Positions 29,245 through 38,846 are shown, counted from the first letter of the stretch. The stretch: 43,674 nucleotides of DNA from Thermoplasmatota archaeon (GCA_023379435.1 JAMCUH010000048.1:1-43674); one strand, 5' to 3'. Made by a program: numbers and translations. Notes: generated by a model not told the origin, from the sequence alone.

Positions 29245-29586
29245 ATGGTTACGAATCTGAACAAAAAGATATCGGATATTTTCAATCTGCTCCCGTCGGA
29301 GGAGATTTACACCGAGGCAATACGCGAGATAATGAAGGACCTCATAAAGGAGTTCATAAAGCAGGAGATCAACAGGAACCCTTCCCTTAAAAAGGCGCTT
29401 GTTGAAGCCATGAAGCAATTCATGGAGGCAAAGCTGAAGGAATACGACTCCATGGCAAAGATGGCAAAGGTATCAGCCAGCATAGGTCTGGCAATAGCGC
29501 CCAAGGATCTCAAGGACGAAGCGGTCAGGGACTTTGTTGAAACGTTCCAGAAAGAGATAGAAGATATAATAAGGAAAACTTTCTGA
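29245..29586 (+). CDS. Small uncharacterised amphipathic helical protein in kinase/phosphatase cluster
   Basis: 113-aa ORF, charged heptad-like sequence (EIMKDLIKEFIKQEINRNPSLKKALVEAMKQFMEAKLKEYD). Confidence 0.7.
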   Translation: MVTNLNKKISDIFNLLPSEEIYTEAIREIMKDLIKEFIKQEINRNPSLKKALVEAMKQFMEAKLKEYDSMAKMAKVSASIGLAIAPKDLKDEAVRDFVETFQKEIEDIIRKTF

Positions 29587-29587
29587 G

Positions 29588-30991
29588 TCAGCCCTTGAAA
29601 TCCCTTATCAGAATGCTTCTGGAGTTAAGGTCGAAGAGTGTCAGCATGGATGGATTGGGGCTGAAATTCATCATCTTCTGATAGTCCGTCTGTGACTGCC
29701 ACGTGGAGGAGTTAACATACCGAACACCACGGTAGTTACCAACTGCATGTGAATGCACATGTCCCGTGATGAATATGTCCGGGACATTTTCAATAACATG
29801 CCTGTCCTCTCTTGACGGCACGATCGGGGTCTTTCCACCGTACCTTGGAGCAAGGTGTCTCCTCCTTAATATTTCCTCTATGGCCTTTCCTATGGTTTCA
29901 AAATTTGCCCCTGGGATAAGTTCTATCATATCGTTCAATGACATACCGTGGTAAAGGAGGACCTGCTTCCCTTCAATTTCAAGGGTAAACGGATTTGGCA
30001 GTAACGTTACGTTACTGTTGAACATCTTCCTTATCTTTTCTGAAAAGACTGGCTGTGGTTCAGGGAGCCTTACCACGTCGTGGTTTCCAGGCATTATGTA
30101 CACCTTCACATCACCAGGAATTTCTGATATAAGATCAGACAGCATCTCATACTGCTCAAGCGGATTCAGAATCTCGAGATCATTCTCCTGTCCTGGATAC
30201 ACACCGATGCCATCAACCACATCGCCGCTGAGAACCATATATTTGATCTGTTTTGAATCCTCAGATGAAGACTTAATCCACTTAATCATCCTGGAGAATT
30301 CATCCTTCCTGAACGTTTTGCTTCCGACATGGATATCTGAAACGGATGCAATGTAGACCGGTTCCTTATGGGTTTCGTCAATTACCCTGAATGGAATATC
30401 AGGTCTAACGATCTCATTGGCGAATATCACCTTCTCCTTGTCACCGGATGAAACTGAACCAACAATGCCTATGACCTCATCCTCCAGTATAACCTCATCA
30501 AATCCTTTTTTTCCTTTCATCAGTATAACTGTTATGCTGTCATCGAGATCCTCTATCACTATCCTCTTGTGACCATTCTTCGTGACGGATGTTGAGGAGA
30601 CCATTCCAACAACCTTGACCTCTCCGGTGGATTTCTTTGCGGAAGATATGCTGCTTGTCCCTCTCATTGCGATGGAGGTTGTTATTATCTTGCGAAGTTT
30701 TTCATACCTGCTCACAAAATAACCTCTGAATTCTTCCACTGAACTGTCCCTCACAAGATCAGGTACGTAGATCTCAAAATCTCTCCCGCTGCTCGGTGCA
30801 GGTTTTTCCAGTATCCTGAACAGGTCTTTCTCAGATATATAACCACTATTCATGACGTCGTCCGTAAGAAGGCCGTTTATGAAGCTGCCCATATTTTTCT
30901 CCAGAATAATGTCAAGAGCTCCCGGAGACAGAAGAATGCCCTTCTGTGTGAAGAATTCAAGAATCTCAGCCTTGTCTCTATAGAGGGGCAT
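29588..30991 (-). CDS. polB: DNA polymerase D small subunit DP1 (ORF track start is 31051)
   Basis: Calcineurin-like phosphoesterase motifs SDIHVGSKTF, SGDVVDGIG, MPGNHDVVRLPEPQP, TGHVHSHAVG; upstream OB-fold-like region. Confidence 0.93.
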   Translation of the reverse strand: MPLYRDKAEILEFFTQKGILLSPGALDIILEKNMGSFINGLLTDDVMNSGYISEKDLFRILEKPAPSSGRDFEIYVPDLVRDSSVEEFRGYFVSRYEKLRKIITTSIAMRGTSSISSAKKSTGEVKVVGMVSSTSVTKNGHKRIVIEDLDDSITVILMKGKKGFDEVILEDEVIGIVGSVSSGDKEKVIFANEIVRPDIPFRVIDETHKEPVYIASVSDIHVGSKTFRKDEFSRMIKWIKSSSEDSKQIKYMVLSGDVVDGIGVYPGQENDLEILNPLEQYEMLSDLISEIPGDVKVYIMPGNHDVVRLPEPQPVFSEKIRKMFNSNVTLLPNPFTLEIEGKQVLLYHGMSLNDMIELIPGANFETIGKAIEEILRRRHLAPRYGGKTPIVPSREDRHVIENVPDIFITGHVHSHAVGNYRGVRYVNSSTWQSQTDYQKMMNFSPNPSMLTLFDLNSRSILIRDFKG

Positions 30992-31196
30992 GAACCTATC
31001 ATATCCGGATCGATTAAATCTTTTGTTGTGTTTTCTTTTTGCAATAAGCAATGTTCACATAGATAAATCAGTATGTATCACTAGTAAGAACCATTCCTGA
31101 GCATGATTGTAAACTGCATTCATGGAAGCCCTAATAATAGGATTCTGCTTTAAATTATGCCCGGTCGTCACATGAGAAATATAGTATAATAAATAA

Positions 31197-31204
31197 TTTA
31201 TACT
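31197..31204 (+). promoter_or_regulatory. TATA-like box A upstream of uracil-DNA glycosylase
   Basis: TTTATACT, about 26 nt upstream of the ATG at 31227. Confidence 0.45.
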
Positions 31205-31226
31205 CGTTAGAATTGGTAGTGCACTT

Positions 31227-31832
31227 ATGGTAAACTTTGATAATCTATGCCAGACAATATCGGTATGCAAGGACTGTGATCTCTATTACTCGAGAAAAAA
31301 TGCGGTCTGCGGAGAGGGAACAGCCTCATCCGGCATCATGATCGTCGGGGAAGCCCCCGGTCAGAAGGAAGATTTGGAGGGAAAACCGTTCATAGGCAGG
31401 AGCGGCAAGCTACTTGACAGCATACTCAGCCGTGAAGGTCTTTCAAGATCAGAGGTATACATATCCAACGCAGTTAGATGCCGTCCCAAGCTTGGTGTTG
31501 CTCCGAAGGTTGCAGAGATAAAGAAATGCTCCAAATACCTGAAGTACGAAATAGAGAGTATAAAACCGAGAATCATTGTTCCCATGGGAAATTCAGCTCT
31601 TAAGGCAGTGGGTATTGTTCTGGGATTCTCCTTCCCAAAGGTTACCGAAATTTCCGGAAAGATCTACAAGGTTAAGGATTATTACGTCATACCGCAGTTC
31701 CATCCGGCAGCTATTCTCCGGAACCCGAAGAAGCTTGAGATATTCAAGGACAACTTTGTCAGCACAATTTCTTTCCTCATGGGAGTGACCGGAAAAGAGG
31801 GCCTTTCAGAAAGAGAAGTTCTCAAGGCCTAG
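31227..31832 (+). CDS. Family 4 uracil-DNA glycosylase
   Basis: MIVGEAPGQKEDLEGKPFIGRSGKLLDSIL, FHPAAILRNP; four-Cys FeS pattern (CKDC, C). TATA-like TTTATACT at 31197-31204. Confidence 0.93.
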   Translation: MVNFDNLCQTISVCKDCDLYYSRKNAVCGEGTASSGIMIVGEAPGQKEDLEGKPFIGRSGKLLDSILSREGLSRSEVYISNAVRCRPKLGVAPKVAEIKKCSKYLKYEIESIKPRIIVPMGNSALKAVGIVLGFSFPKVTEISGKIYKVKDYYVIPQFHPAAILRNPKKLEIFKDNFVSTISFLMGVTGKEGLSEREVLKA

Positions 31833-32674
31833 GACTTTGTTCTTCTCCTTATGAACATGCCTGCTATGATGGCCACAATTATCACCGCCCCTGCGGCTGC
31901 ATATATGTAGGAGGTTGGCAGTGTTTGCTTTGCCTCGTAAACAATATCGTTGCCGTATGGTACTGCATACCCTGGCGTAACGATGCTGTATGATGGATCT
32001 GCATATACTGTTATGGTGTTATTGTAAGCAGAATACCTTGAATAGAGGAAAGATGATGATGAGCAGGAGAAGGTTGTCCTATCCAGGGATGAGCTGAAAC
32101 TTTTTGTCCAGGAGCTAAGAGGCACAGACATACCGCTCATGTTAACATATACGAGCCCAAGCGGTGAAAGGACTGAAAGTATAATAAGCAGCTGTGCTCT
32201 TGTAAGAATCTCCTTAGCGTCACCGATTTCAAAATAATCACGAACAAAGGCATGGAATGATGCGGATCTCCAGGTTAGGTTCCAGGCCCCTGAAGAATAG
32301 GCCCCTGACAGACTGTAAAGGAAACCCATGGACATGTTGTAAAGGATCGTGTCACCGTAAACTGACATGTGTCCCATATAGCTAAGGGACAGATTGGAAA
32401 CCGCAGCGGCGGAATCCATGGATGCAATGGAGTTTGATAAGTTTCCATAAACGGATGTGCTGGAATTCAGCGTCTCCTTTCCAGAAACGTTAAAAAGACC
32501 CATGGATACAAGAGCAATGCCTGGGCCGGTTATGTTAACACTGAGTGTGTAATTCTCATTCACAGCGGCAATATTTGTGGTCCTGTTGAGATCTATGGTT
32601 CCCGAGCTGGCGAATGAAATGGGGGATACCAACATCACAAATGCCAAGAATGTTAATGCTGCTATCCTTTTCAT
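31829..32674 (-). CDS. Secreted/cell-surface protein with signal peptide, Ser/Asn-rich ectodomain and C-terminal TM anchor
   Basis: N-terminal hydrophobic leader, many NxS/T sequons, C-terminal YAAAGAVIIVAIIAGMFIRRRTKS. Confidence 0.8.
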   Translation of the reverse strand: MKRIAALTFLAFVMLVSPISFASSGTIDLNRTTNIAAVNENYTLSVNITGPGIALVSMGLFNVSGKETLNSSTSVYGNLSNSIASMDSAAAVSNLSLSYMGHMSVYGDTILYNMSMGFLYSLSGAYSSGAWNLTWRSASFHAFVRDYFEIGDAKEILTRAQLLIILSVLSPLGLVYVNMSGMSVPLSSWTKSFSSSLDRTTFSCSSSSFLYSRYSAYNNTITVYADPSYSIVTPGYAVPYGNDIVYEAKQTLPTSYIYAAAGAVIIVAIIAGMFIRRRTKS

Positions 32675-32770
32675 ATGAACATTTAGAATGACTATGGATT
32701 TAAACGTTTCCTAAAAAATTATGTCATGAAATCGTTAAAATGTTTCATGGGATCCGATGATCTCACTGCA

Positions 32771-34228
32771 TTATAGCTGAAAGAGCTGGTAATTTGGTGG
32801 TTCACTTATGATCCTGATGTCGTGAGGATGGCTCTCCTTAAGCCCGTTAGCAGTGATCTTGGTGAATACTGTCTTCTCCTTCAACTCCTTGATGCTGCCT
32901 GCACCAACATACCCCATGCCTGATTTCAACCCTCCAACAAGCTGGAAGAGAACGTCTTCAACCTTTCCTCTGTACGGAACTGCCCCCTCAACACCCTCTG
33001 CCACATACTTTGATGTTCCCATTCTAGGATACCTGTCAGAGAGACCAACCTGTATTGCACCCAGGGAACCCATTCCTCTGTAAGATTTGTACTTCCTTCC
33101 GTTTATGATCATTTCCATTCCTGGACTTTCCTCCGTTCCGGCCAAAAGTGAGCCAAGCATTACAGCATCAGCTCCAGCCGCAATAGCTTTCACAAGATCA
33201 CCAGAATATCTGATACCCCCATCGGCGATAACGGGAATGCCATGCTCAGAGGCAACGTCAGCCACTTCAGATATTGCTGTGAGCTGTGGAACACCTACAC
33301 CTGCCACGATTCTTGTTGTGCATATGGATCCTGGGCCTATTCCAACCCTGAGGCCATCCACATCCATGGATATAAGATCTTCAGCGGCTTTTGAAGTGGC
33401 TATGTTACCGACAACAAGATCACAGGAAATTGCGGACCTCATCTTCTTGACAGATTTGAGAACATTCTCATTGTGGGCATGGGCTGTATCCACAACTATG
33501 ATGTCTGCGCCCTCATTCTCCAAATTAACTGCACGATCAACGTCAAAAGGTCCAACAGCAGCTCCAACGATTAGCTGCCCCTCTTCATCTCTGGTTGCAT
33601 CAGGGAATTTCTGCCTTGTGACAATGTCCTTGGCTGTAATGAGACCAACAACCCTTCCGTTTGAGTCAACAAGAGGAAGCTTTTCAATCCGGTGCTCGTA
33701 AAGTATCCTGATGGCATCTTCTATACTAATATCGTCCTTTGCATAGACAACATCCTTTACCATTATGTCCTTGACCTTCTTCTTACCAGGGTCGGCAAAA
33801 AGCAGGTCCCTTTTGGTAAGGATACCTACAAGTTTTTCCCCCCTAACAACGGGAAGACCTGCAATGTTCTTGCTTTTGATTATGGACCTTACTTCTTCCA
33901 GATTGGTATCAGGGTCTATGGTTATTACATTCCTGATTTTGAGAGACTCCTCCCTCTTTACCTTGCTCACAAGTGTTAGCTGCTGATTCATGGACATATT
34001 TCTGTGAATTATTCCAACTCCACCAGCCCTGGCCATTGAAATAGCCATTTCAGCCTCAGTGACAGTATCCATGGGAGAACTGACAATAGGCATGCTCAGC
34101 TTGACGTGCCTGGTGATTTTGCTGTCCGTCTTCACCTCCTTGGGCTCAACAGATGTTTTTGCGGGCAAAAGCAGAACGTCATCGAAGGTATAACTTTCCT
34201 TCAGATTTGCGAACTTACCGGCAAACAT
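32771..34228 (-). CDS. guaB: Inosine-5'-monophosphate dehydrogenase with CBS domain pair
   Basis: YTFDDVLLLPAKT, VRVGIGPGSICTTRIVAGVGVPQ-like motif, ADGGIRYSGDLVKAIAAGADAVMLGSLLAG. Confidence 0.97.
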   Translation of the reverse strand: MFAGKFANLKESYTFDDVLLLPAKTSVEPKEVKTDSKITRHVKLSMPIVSSPMDTVTEAEMAISMARAGGVGIIHRNMSMNQQLTLVSKVKREESLKIRNVITIDPDTNLEEVRSIIKSKNIAGLPVVRGEKLVGILTKRDLLFADPGKKKVKDIMVKDVVYAKDDISIEDAIRILYEHRIEKLPLVDSNGRVVGLITAKDIVTRQKFPDATRDEEGQLIVGAAVGPFDVDRAVNLENEGADIIVVDTAHAHNENVLKSVKKMRSAISCDLVVGNIATSKAAEDLISMDVDGLRVGIGPGSICTTRIVAGVGVPQLTAISEVADVASEHGIPVIADGGIRYSGDLVKAIAAGADAVMLGSLLAGTEESPGMEMIINGRKYKSYRGMGSLGAIQVGLSDRYPRMGTSKYVAEGVEGAVPYRGKVEDVLFQLVGGLKSGMGYVGAGSIKELKEKTVFTKITANGLKESHPHDIRIISEPPNYQLFQL

Positions 34229-34388
34229 GTAGTGGTAAGGATTAATTCATATATCTAATTTTGTAGAATATTGCAAAAGTACGTGACATACAATGATCCA
34301 GGTTTTTCTTCGGTGATTGGGAAAATTGTCACTTTAAGCATAACCATCGGGATCTTTTCCAATGTTATTTTCAAAGGGAAACGTGTAG

Positions 34389-35135
34389 CTATCTTTTCTC
34401 TTTGGTAAAAAATGATTCCATGAGTGATATGGCCGATTCCACCCATTTATTCTCATCATACTTCATCAGGCCATAGTACCAGCCCAAGATATCCTCTGGA
34501 AGGGAAAGCCTCCTTGCAGCTGCACCCGTGCACTCATCAATTATTTTCATGTCCGGTATGACGAAATCACTGATGTCTGGAAGCCTTAAACCTGAATCCT
34601 TCCTCTTTACGGTAACGGCATATACCGGGCCCATGTGAAAAAACCTTGAAAACTCATAACCAACATCCATGATTATTCTGAAACTTGTTTTGTATACCTT
34701 TAATGCCTCGTCACCAATAACAAGCGCATATTCATTTTCGTTTAGCAGATCTTCCGCACCTGTATTCTGGGATTCAATCATTTTACCGTCAATCTTCAGG
34801 GAAGTGAGCACCAGTCTGAGGTATTCCTTTGTCGTTTCCGTTTCATTTGAAATTGATATCCTCATACTTTTTTTTATCGTATGACCGTCTGAAACAAGTA
34901 ACGTAGAACCGGTCGTTGAAAGGGTGTGGATGTTTGTGGCATTTATCCTTTCAAGATCGCCCGTGTTCCTGAAGTACGAATAAAGAGATACAACAGAGGC
35001 AAGTACACTCCCGTCCAGCACATTCTCAAGATTTTCTCGCGGAGTGCCGCGCGCCACATTGATTCTATCGCTCAGCGAATTATAAAGAGGATCGCTGTGC
35101 GTGTAGCTCAGAATTGAATATACTGGATCATTCAT
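34389..35135 (-). CDS. MqnA/MqnD-like menaquinone (futalosine-pathway) family protein, divergent (ORF track start is 35165)
   Basis: LASVVSLYSYF, TGSTLLVSD, ALVIGDEALKVYKTSFRIIMDVGYEFSRFFHMGPVYAV resembles the C-terminal signature of the MqnA family. Confidence 0.55.
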   Translation of the reverse strand: MNDPVYSILSYTHSDPLYNSLSDRINVARGTPRENLENVLDGSVLASVVSLYSYFRNTGDLERINATNIHTLSTTGSTLLVSDGHTIKKSMRISISNETETTKEYLRLVLTSLKIDGKMIESQNTGAEDLLNENEYALVIGDEALKVYKTSFRIIMDVGYEFSRFFHMGPVYAVTVKRKDSGLRLPDISDFVIPDMKIIDECTGAAARRLSLPEDILGWYYGLMKYDENKWVESAISLMESFFTKEKR

Positions 35136-36078
35136 TACCCATATCCCCCATGGAAAGATGCTCATACATGTCTCTCACCATGCCGCTGAAGTCATAAGAA
35201 GGGTTAAAATTCCAGTCCACTATGGATTCAGAAATGTCCAGTGATCTTGGCCACGTTTCTGCGATTTCCTGTCGATAGTCTGGAACGTATGAAACCCGGA
35301 AGTCAGGCAGGTATTTCTGAAGCTCATTCTCAAGGTCCTTTGGCGAAAAACTGAATGCCTGTACATTGTATTCCAGATTATACCTCAGTCTTTCCCTATC
35401 AGCGCTCATGATGTCCAGTATGGCTTTAATTGCGTCGGGCATGTACATCATTGGAAGTGTTGCATTCTCTTTTAGATAACATGTGTATTGCTTATGTTTT
35501 GCAGCATGAATTATCATGTCAACTGCATAATCCGTTGTTCCGTTGCTGGGAGGCATGGAATAACTTATGAGGCCGGGTAAACGTAAGCCTCTCACATCAA
35601 TTCCGTATTTCTTTGAGAAATAAGACGATATCTGCTCAGCGAACACCTTTGATATCCCATATATGCTTGCCGGTCTTGTAAGTGTAATGGCAGGCACATT
35701 TTCTCTCGGGGTATCTGCTCCAAAGACGCCTATGGTGCTTGGAATGATGACCATTTTCATGGAAAGTTCCCTCGCGACCTTCAATACGTTATATGTTCCA
35801 GTGAAGTTGACAGAAAAGGCAAGATCATTGTTCTTTTCGCCCAATGCCGAAAGGATGGATGCGAGATGGATTATGCAATCCACACCCCTCTCCCTTGATA
35901 TTTCAAGTATGGATTTGTAATCCGTAACATCAACAACCTGCATCTCACAGGGCATGTCAGCATGGGGAAGGTACTTGTCGGTAGCTATTACAGATGATTT
36001 ACCATATTTCTTGCAAAGCTGAGGTATAAGATCGCTTCCAACCTGTCCAAACGAACCTGTAACAAGAAAAGTAGCCAT
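35128..36078 (-). CDS. tdh: L-threonine 3-dehydrogenase, SDR (UDP-galactose epimerase-like) type
   Basis: LVTGSFGQVGSDLIPQL, IHLASILSALGE, IPSTIGVFG, YGISKVFAE, RLPGLIS; divergent from kbl. Confidence 0.85.
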   Translation of the reverse strand: MATFLVTGSFGQVGSDLIPQLCKKYGKSSVIATDKYLPHADMPCEMQVVDVTDYKSILEISRERGVDCIIHLASILSALGEKNNDLAFSVNFTGTYNVLKVARELSMKMVIIPSTIGVFGADTPRENVPAITLTRPASIYGISKVFAEQISSYFSKKYGIDVRGLRLPGLISYSMPPSNGTTDYAVDMIIHAAKHKQYTCYLKENATLPMMYMPDAIKAILDIMSADRERLRYNLEYNVQAFSFSPKDLENELQKYLPDFRVSYVPDYRQEIAETWPRSLDISESIVDWNFNPSYDFSGMVRDMYEHLSMGDMGNE

Positions 36079-36146
36079 TGTTAGGTTATGCTAAAGTCAT
36101 ATTATATCTAAGCGATCATCTATTAATAATTCAAGGCATTTAACTC

Positions 36147-37337
36147 TTGATATTTATGAACAGAACAGGGTGGGTTGCAGAAGAAATTGAAAATCTTAAG
36201 AACCAGGGAAGATACATACCAATTCGACAGATAGACGGCCCACAGGGCTCTACCGTTACAATATCAGGAAGATCCCTGCTTAACATGTGTTCAAATAATT
36301 ACCTCGGCTTCGCAAATAACAGTGAGATAAAAGAAGCTGCAATAAACGCCATACGCACATATGGCGTAGGAGCAGGAGCCGTCAGATCCATAGCTGGTAC
36401 GATTAAAATACACACGGAACTTGAAAAGGAGGTTGCCGAATTCAAGCACATGGAAGGTTCCGTTGTTTACCAGGGAGGACTTCTGGCAAACATTGCTGCA
36501 GTTCCGGTTCTTGTGGGAAAGGAAGATGTGGTCTTCAGCGAGGAGCTTAACCACGCGAGCATTATAGATGCTGTAAGATTGAGCTCGGCAAAGAGGATCG
36601 TTTTCAAGCATATGGACATGTCAGACCTCGAAAGGGCGCTCAAGGAGAACAGGAATGCTGGGAAAAAAGCTCTTATAATAACCGATGGTGTTTTCAGCAT
36701 GGACGGAGACATAGCTCCCCTGCCCGAGATCACGGAGCTTGGTGAGAAGTATGATGCCATGGTATATGTGGACGATGCCCATGGTGAGGGCGTTCTTGGC
36801 GATCATGGCAGGGGTATCGTTGATCATTTTCATCTTTCCCAGAGAGTGGACGTGGAGATGGGAACGTTCTCCAAGGCGATTGGTTCCATGGGTGGCTTCA
36901 TTTCAGGCTCAAGAGACCTTGTGGACATCATGAAGCAGAGGTCCAGGCCATTCCTTTTCAGCAGCGCACTCAATGCTGGCGATGCTGCCGCGGTTCTCAA
37001 GGCAATACAGATTCTAAAGAAGGACGACACGCCACTGAAGAAACTGTGGCATAATGCGGACAGACTGAAGCAGGGGCTTCAGAAGGCTGGCTTCGACACC
37101 GGTAGAAGCAAGACACCCATAACACCGGTCATGGTTGGAAACGAGAAAAAAACACTTGATCTGAGCGGACTGCTGTATGAAAAATACAGTGTCTTTGCAT
37201 CTCCAATAGTATATCCAACAGTTGCACAGGGCACAGCAAGAATAAGGCTCATGCCATCCGCAGTTCATTCTGATGATGATATTGATCGGGCCGTTGATGC
37301 CTTTGAGAAGGCGGGGAAAGAATTAGGGATCATATAG
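36147..37337 (+). CDS. kbl: Glycine C-acetyltransferase (2-amino-3-ketobutyrate CoA ligase)
   Basis: NMCSNNYLGFANNSEIKEAA, ITDGVFSMDGDIAPLPEI, VDDAHGEGVLGDHGRGI, GTFSKAIGSMGGFI. Confidence 0.93.
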   Translation: MIFMNRTGWVAEEIENLKNQGRYIPIRQIDGPQGSTVTISGRSLLNMCSNNYLGFANNSEIKEAAINAIRTYGVGAGAVRSIAGTIKIHTELEKEVAEFKHMEGSVVYQGGLLANIAAVPVLVGKEDVVFSEELNHASIIDAVRLSSAKRIVFKHMDMSDLERALKENRNAGKKALIITDGVFSMDGDIAPLPEITELGEKYDAMVYVDDAHGEGVLGDHGRGIVDHFHLSQRVDVEMGTFSKAIGSMGGFISGSRDLVDIMKQRSRPFLFSSALNAGDAAAVLKAIQILKKDDTPLKKLWHNADRLKQGLQKAGFDTGRSKTPITPVMVGNEKKTLDLSGLLYEKYSVFASPIVYPTVAQGTARIRLMPSAVHSDDDIDRAVDAFEKAGKELGII

Positions 37338-37426
37338 ACACACCATCAGGGATAAATCTTGATCTGGAAGATATCATAGATTTTCATAAAAAACATGGGA
37401 GCATCATCATTCCCTTTTCCGGTTCA

Positions 37427-38053
37427 GTGTACCATGGAAATGTTATTGAGAGGAGGAACAGGTTTCTTGTTTCCGTGAAATACAATGGTAGAAAAATAGA
37501 TACCCACCTGCATGACCCGGGCCGGCTGAGTGAACTGATATATCCCGGTAACGATGTGATCTTCAGGGAGGCAAGCGGCAAGAAAACTGCCTTTTCCATC
37601 ACTGCTGCAAAAAAGGATGGTAACTGGATCCTGACAGATTCAAGGTTCCATAATGCTCTGATATCATCATTTTTCAGGAACAGCTGGAAATCTGAAGTCC
37701 TTCTGGGAAAAAGCAGGATTGATTTCTTTTCCTCCGGCTACTATGTTGAGATAAAGGGATGTTCGCTGGAAAAGGACGGAATAGCAATGTTTCCCGACGC
37801 ACCCAGCATAAGGGCTTCACGACAGCTCGCTGATCTTACGAACTGGGTGCTTTCCGGAGGAAAGGCGGCATTAATTGTACTGGTGTTTTCACCAGTTTCA
37901 AAATGCTTCATGCCCAATGCAACCACCGATCCTCTTTTCTCCGGGCGATTCAAGGATGCAATTGATGCCGGGGTAAAATGCGCAGCCTTAAGGTTCAGGA
38001 CTGATGAGCATGGCATATCCTTTACCGGTACCATACCGATTAAGGCCTGGTAG
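37427..38053 (+). CDS. sfsA: SfsA family protein (N-terminus may extend upstream)
   Basis: VIERRNRFLVSVKYNGRKIDTHLHDPGRLSELIYPG and EIKGCSLEKDGIAMFPDAPSIRASRQLADL. Confidence 0.88.
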   Translation: MYHGNVIERRNRFLVSVKYNGRKIDTHLHDPGRLSELIYPGNDVIFREASGKKTAFSITAAKKDGNWILTDSRFHNALISSFFRNSWKSEVLLGKSRIDFFSSGYYVEIKGCSLEKDGIAMFPDAPSIRASRQLADLTNWVLSGGKAALIVLVFSPVSKCFMPNATTDPLFSGRFKDAIDAGVKCAALRFRTDEHGISFTGTIPIKAW

Positions 38054-38092
38054 ACAGAAAACATTAAACTTTTATCCGTTTGACTGAATGGT

Positions 38093-38746
38093 ATGGACAG
38101 GAGGATCAAGGGTAACATAGTAACCATTATAGAAAGCATGGCAAAGCAGTCACCGCCGCATCATTTCGAATTCTCCGACCCTTTCTGGGTCCTGATCACA
38201 ACGATCCTCTCTCACCGGACAAAGGATTCAGTAACAGATAAGGCGGCCAGAAAGCTCTATGAAAGATATCATGACTGTAAAGGTCTTTCGAAGGCGAAAT
38301 ATGATGACGTTCTTGGTATAATAGATAAGGTTGGTTTCAAAAGGGAGAAGGCGAAAAGGGTAATAGATGCTGCTGAAATCATATGCACTAAATATTCAGG
38401 TAAGGTTCCTGAAAGTATTGATGAGCTCATGTCCATAAGGGGAATCGGCCGCAAGACTGCCAATGTGATTCTTTCAGACGCACTTGGTATACCGGCCATA
38501 GCAGTTGACACGCATGTGCAGAGGATATGCAGGAGGATTGGAATCGCAAAAAATGACAATCCATTCGATACTGAAAAAGCACTGATGGGTATTGTGCCGA
38601 AAAACATGTGGATCGGTCTGAATCCCATGATGGTTGAATTCGGGAAGAATATATGCAGACCCGTAGGGCCAAAGTGCCATATTTGTTCTGTAAGGGAATT
38701 TTGCAGATACGGCCAGAAGAGATTGAACGAGACAGCGAAAAAATGA
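38093..38746 (+). CDS. nth: Endonuclease III
   Basis: HhH motif IRGIGRKTANVILSDALGIPAIAVDTHVQRICRR, FeS motif CRPVGPKCHICSVREFC. Confidence 0.95.
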   Translation: MDRRIKGNIVTIIESMAKQSPPHHFEFSDPFWVLITTILSHRTKDSVTDKAARKLYERYHDCKGLSKAKYDDVLGIIDKVGFKREKAKRVIDAAEIICTKYSGKVPESIDELMSIRGIGRKTANVILSDALGIPAIAVDTHVQRICRRIGIAKNDNPFDTEKALMGIVPKNMWIGLNPMMVEFGKNICRPVGPKCHICSVREFCRYGQKRLNETAKK

Positions 38747-38846
38747 TCATGCCATCAATTTGCGTGTATAAAGACAAAAATAAGAAATACTAACAATGAT
38801 TACGAAATTGCTCTGATACAGAGGAAACTGTGTCAATGTTTAAATA

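Noticed and set aside
33087-33701. 204-aa plus-strand ORF antisense to guaB
   Set aside because: Low-complexity Ser/Thr/Pro-rich shadow of the IMPDH reading frame.
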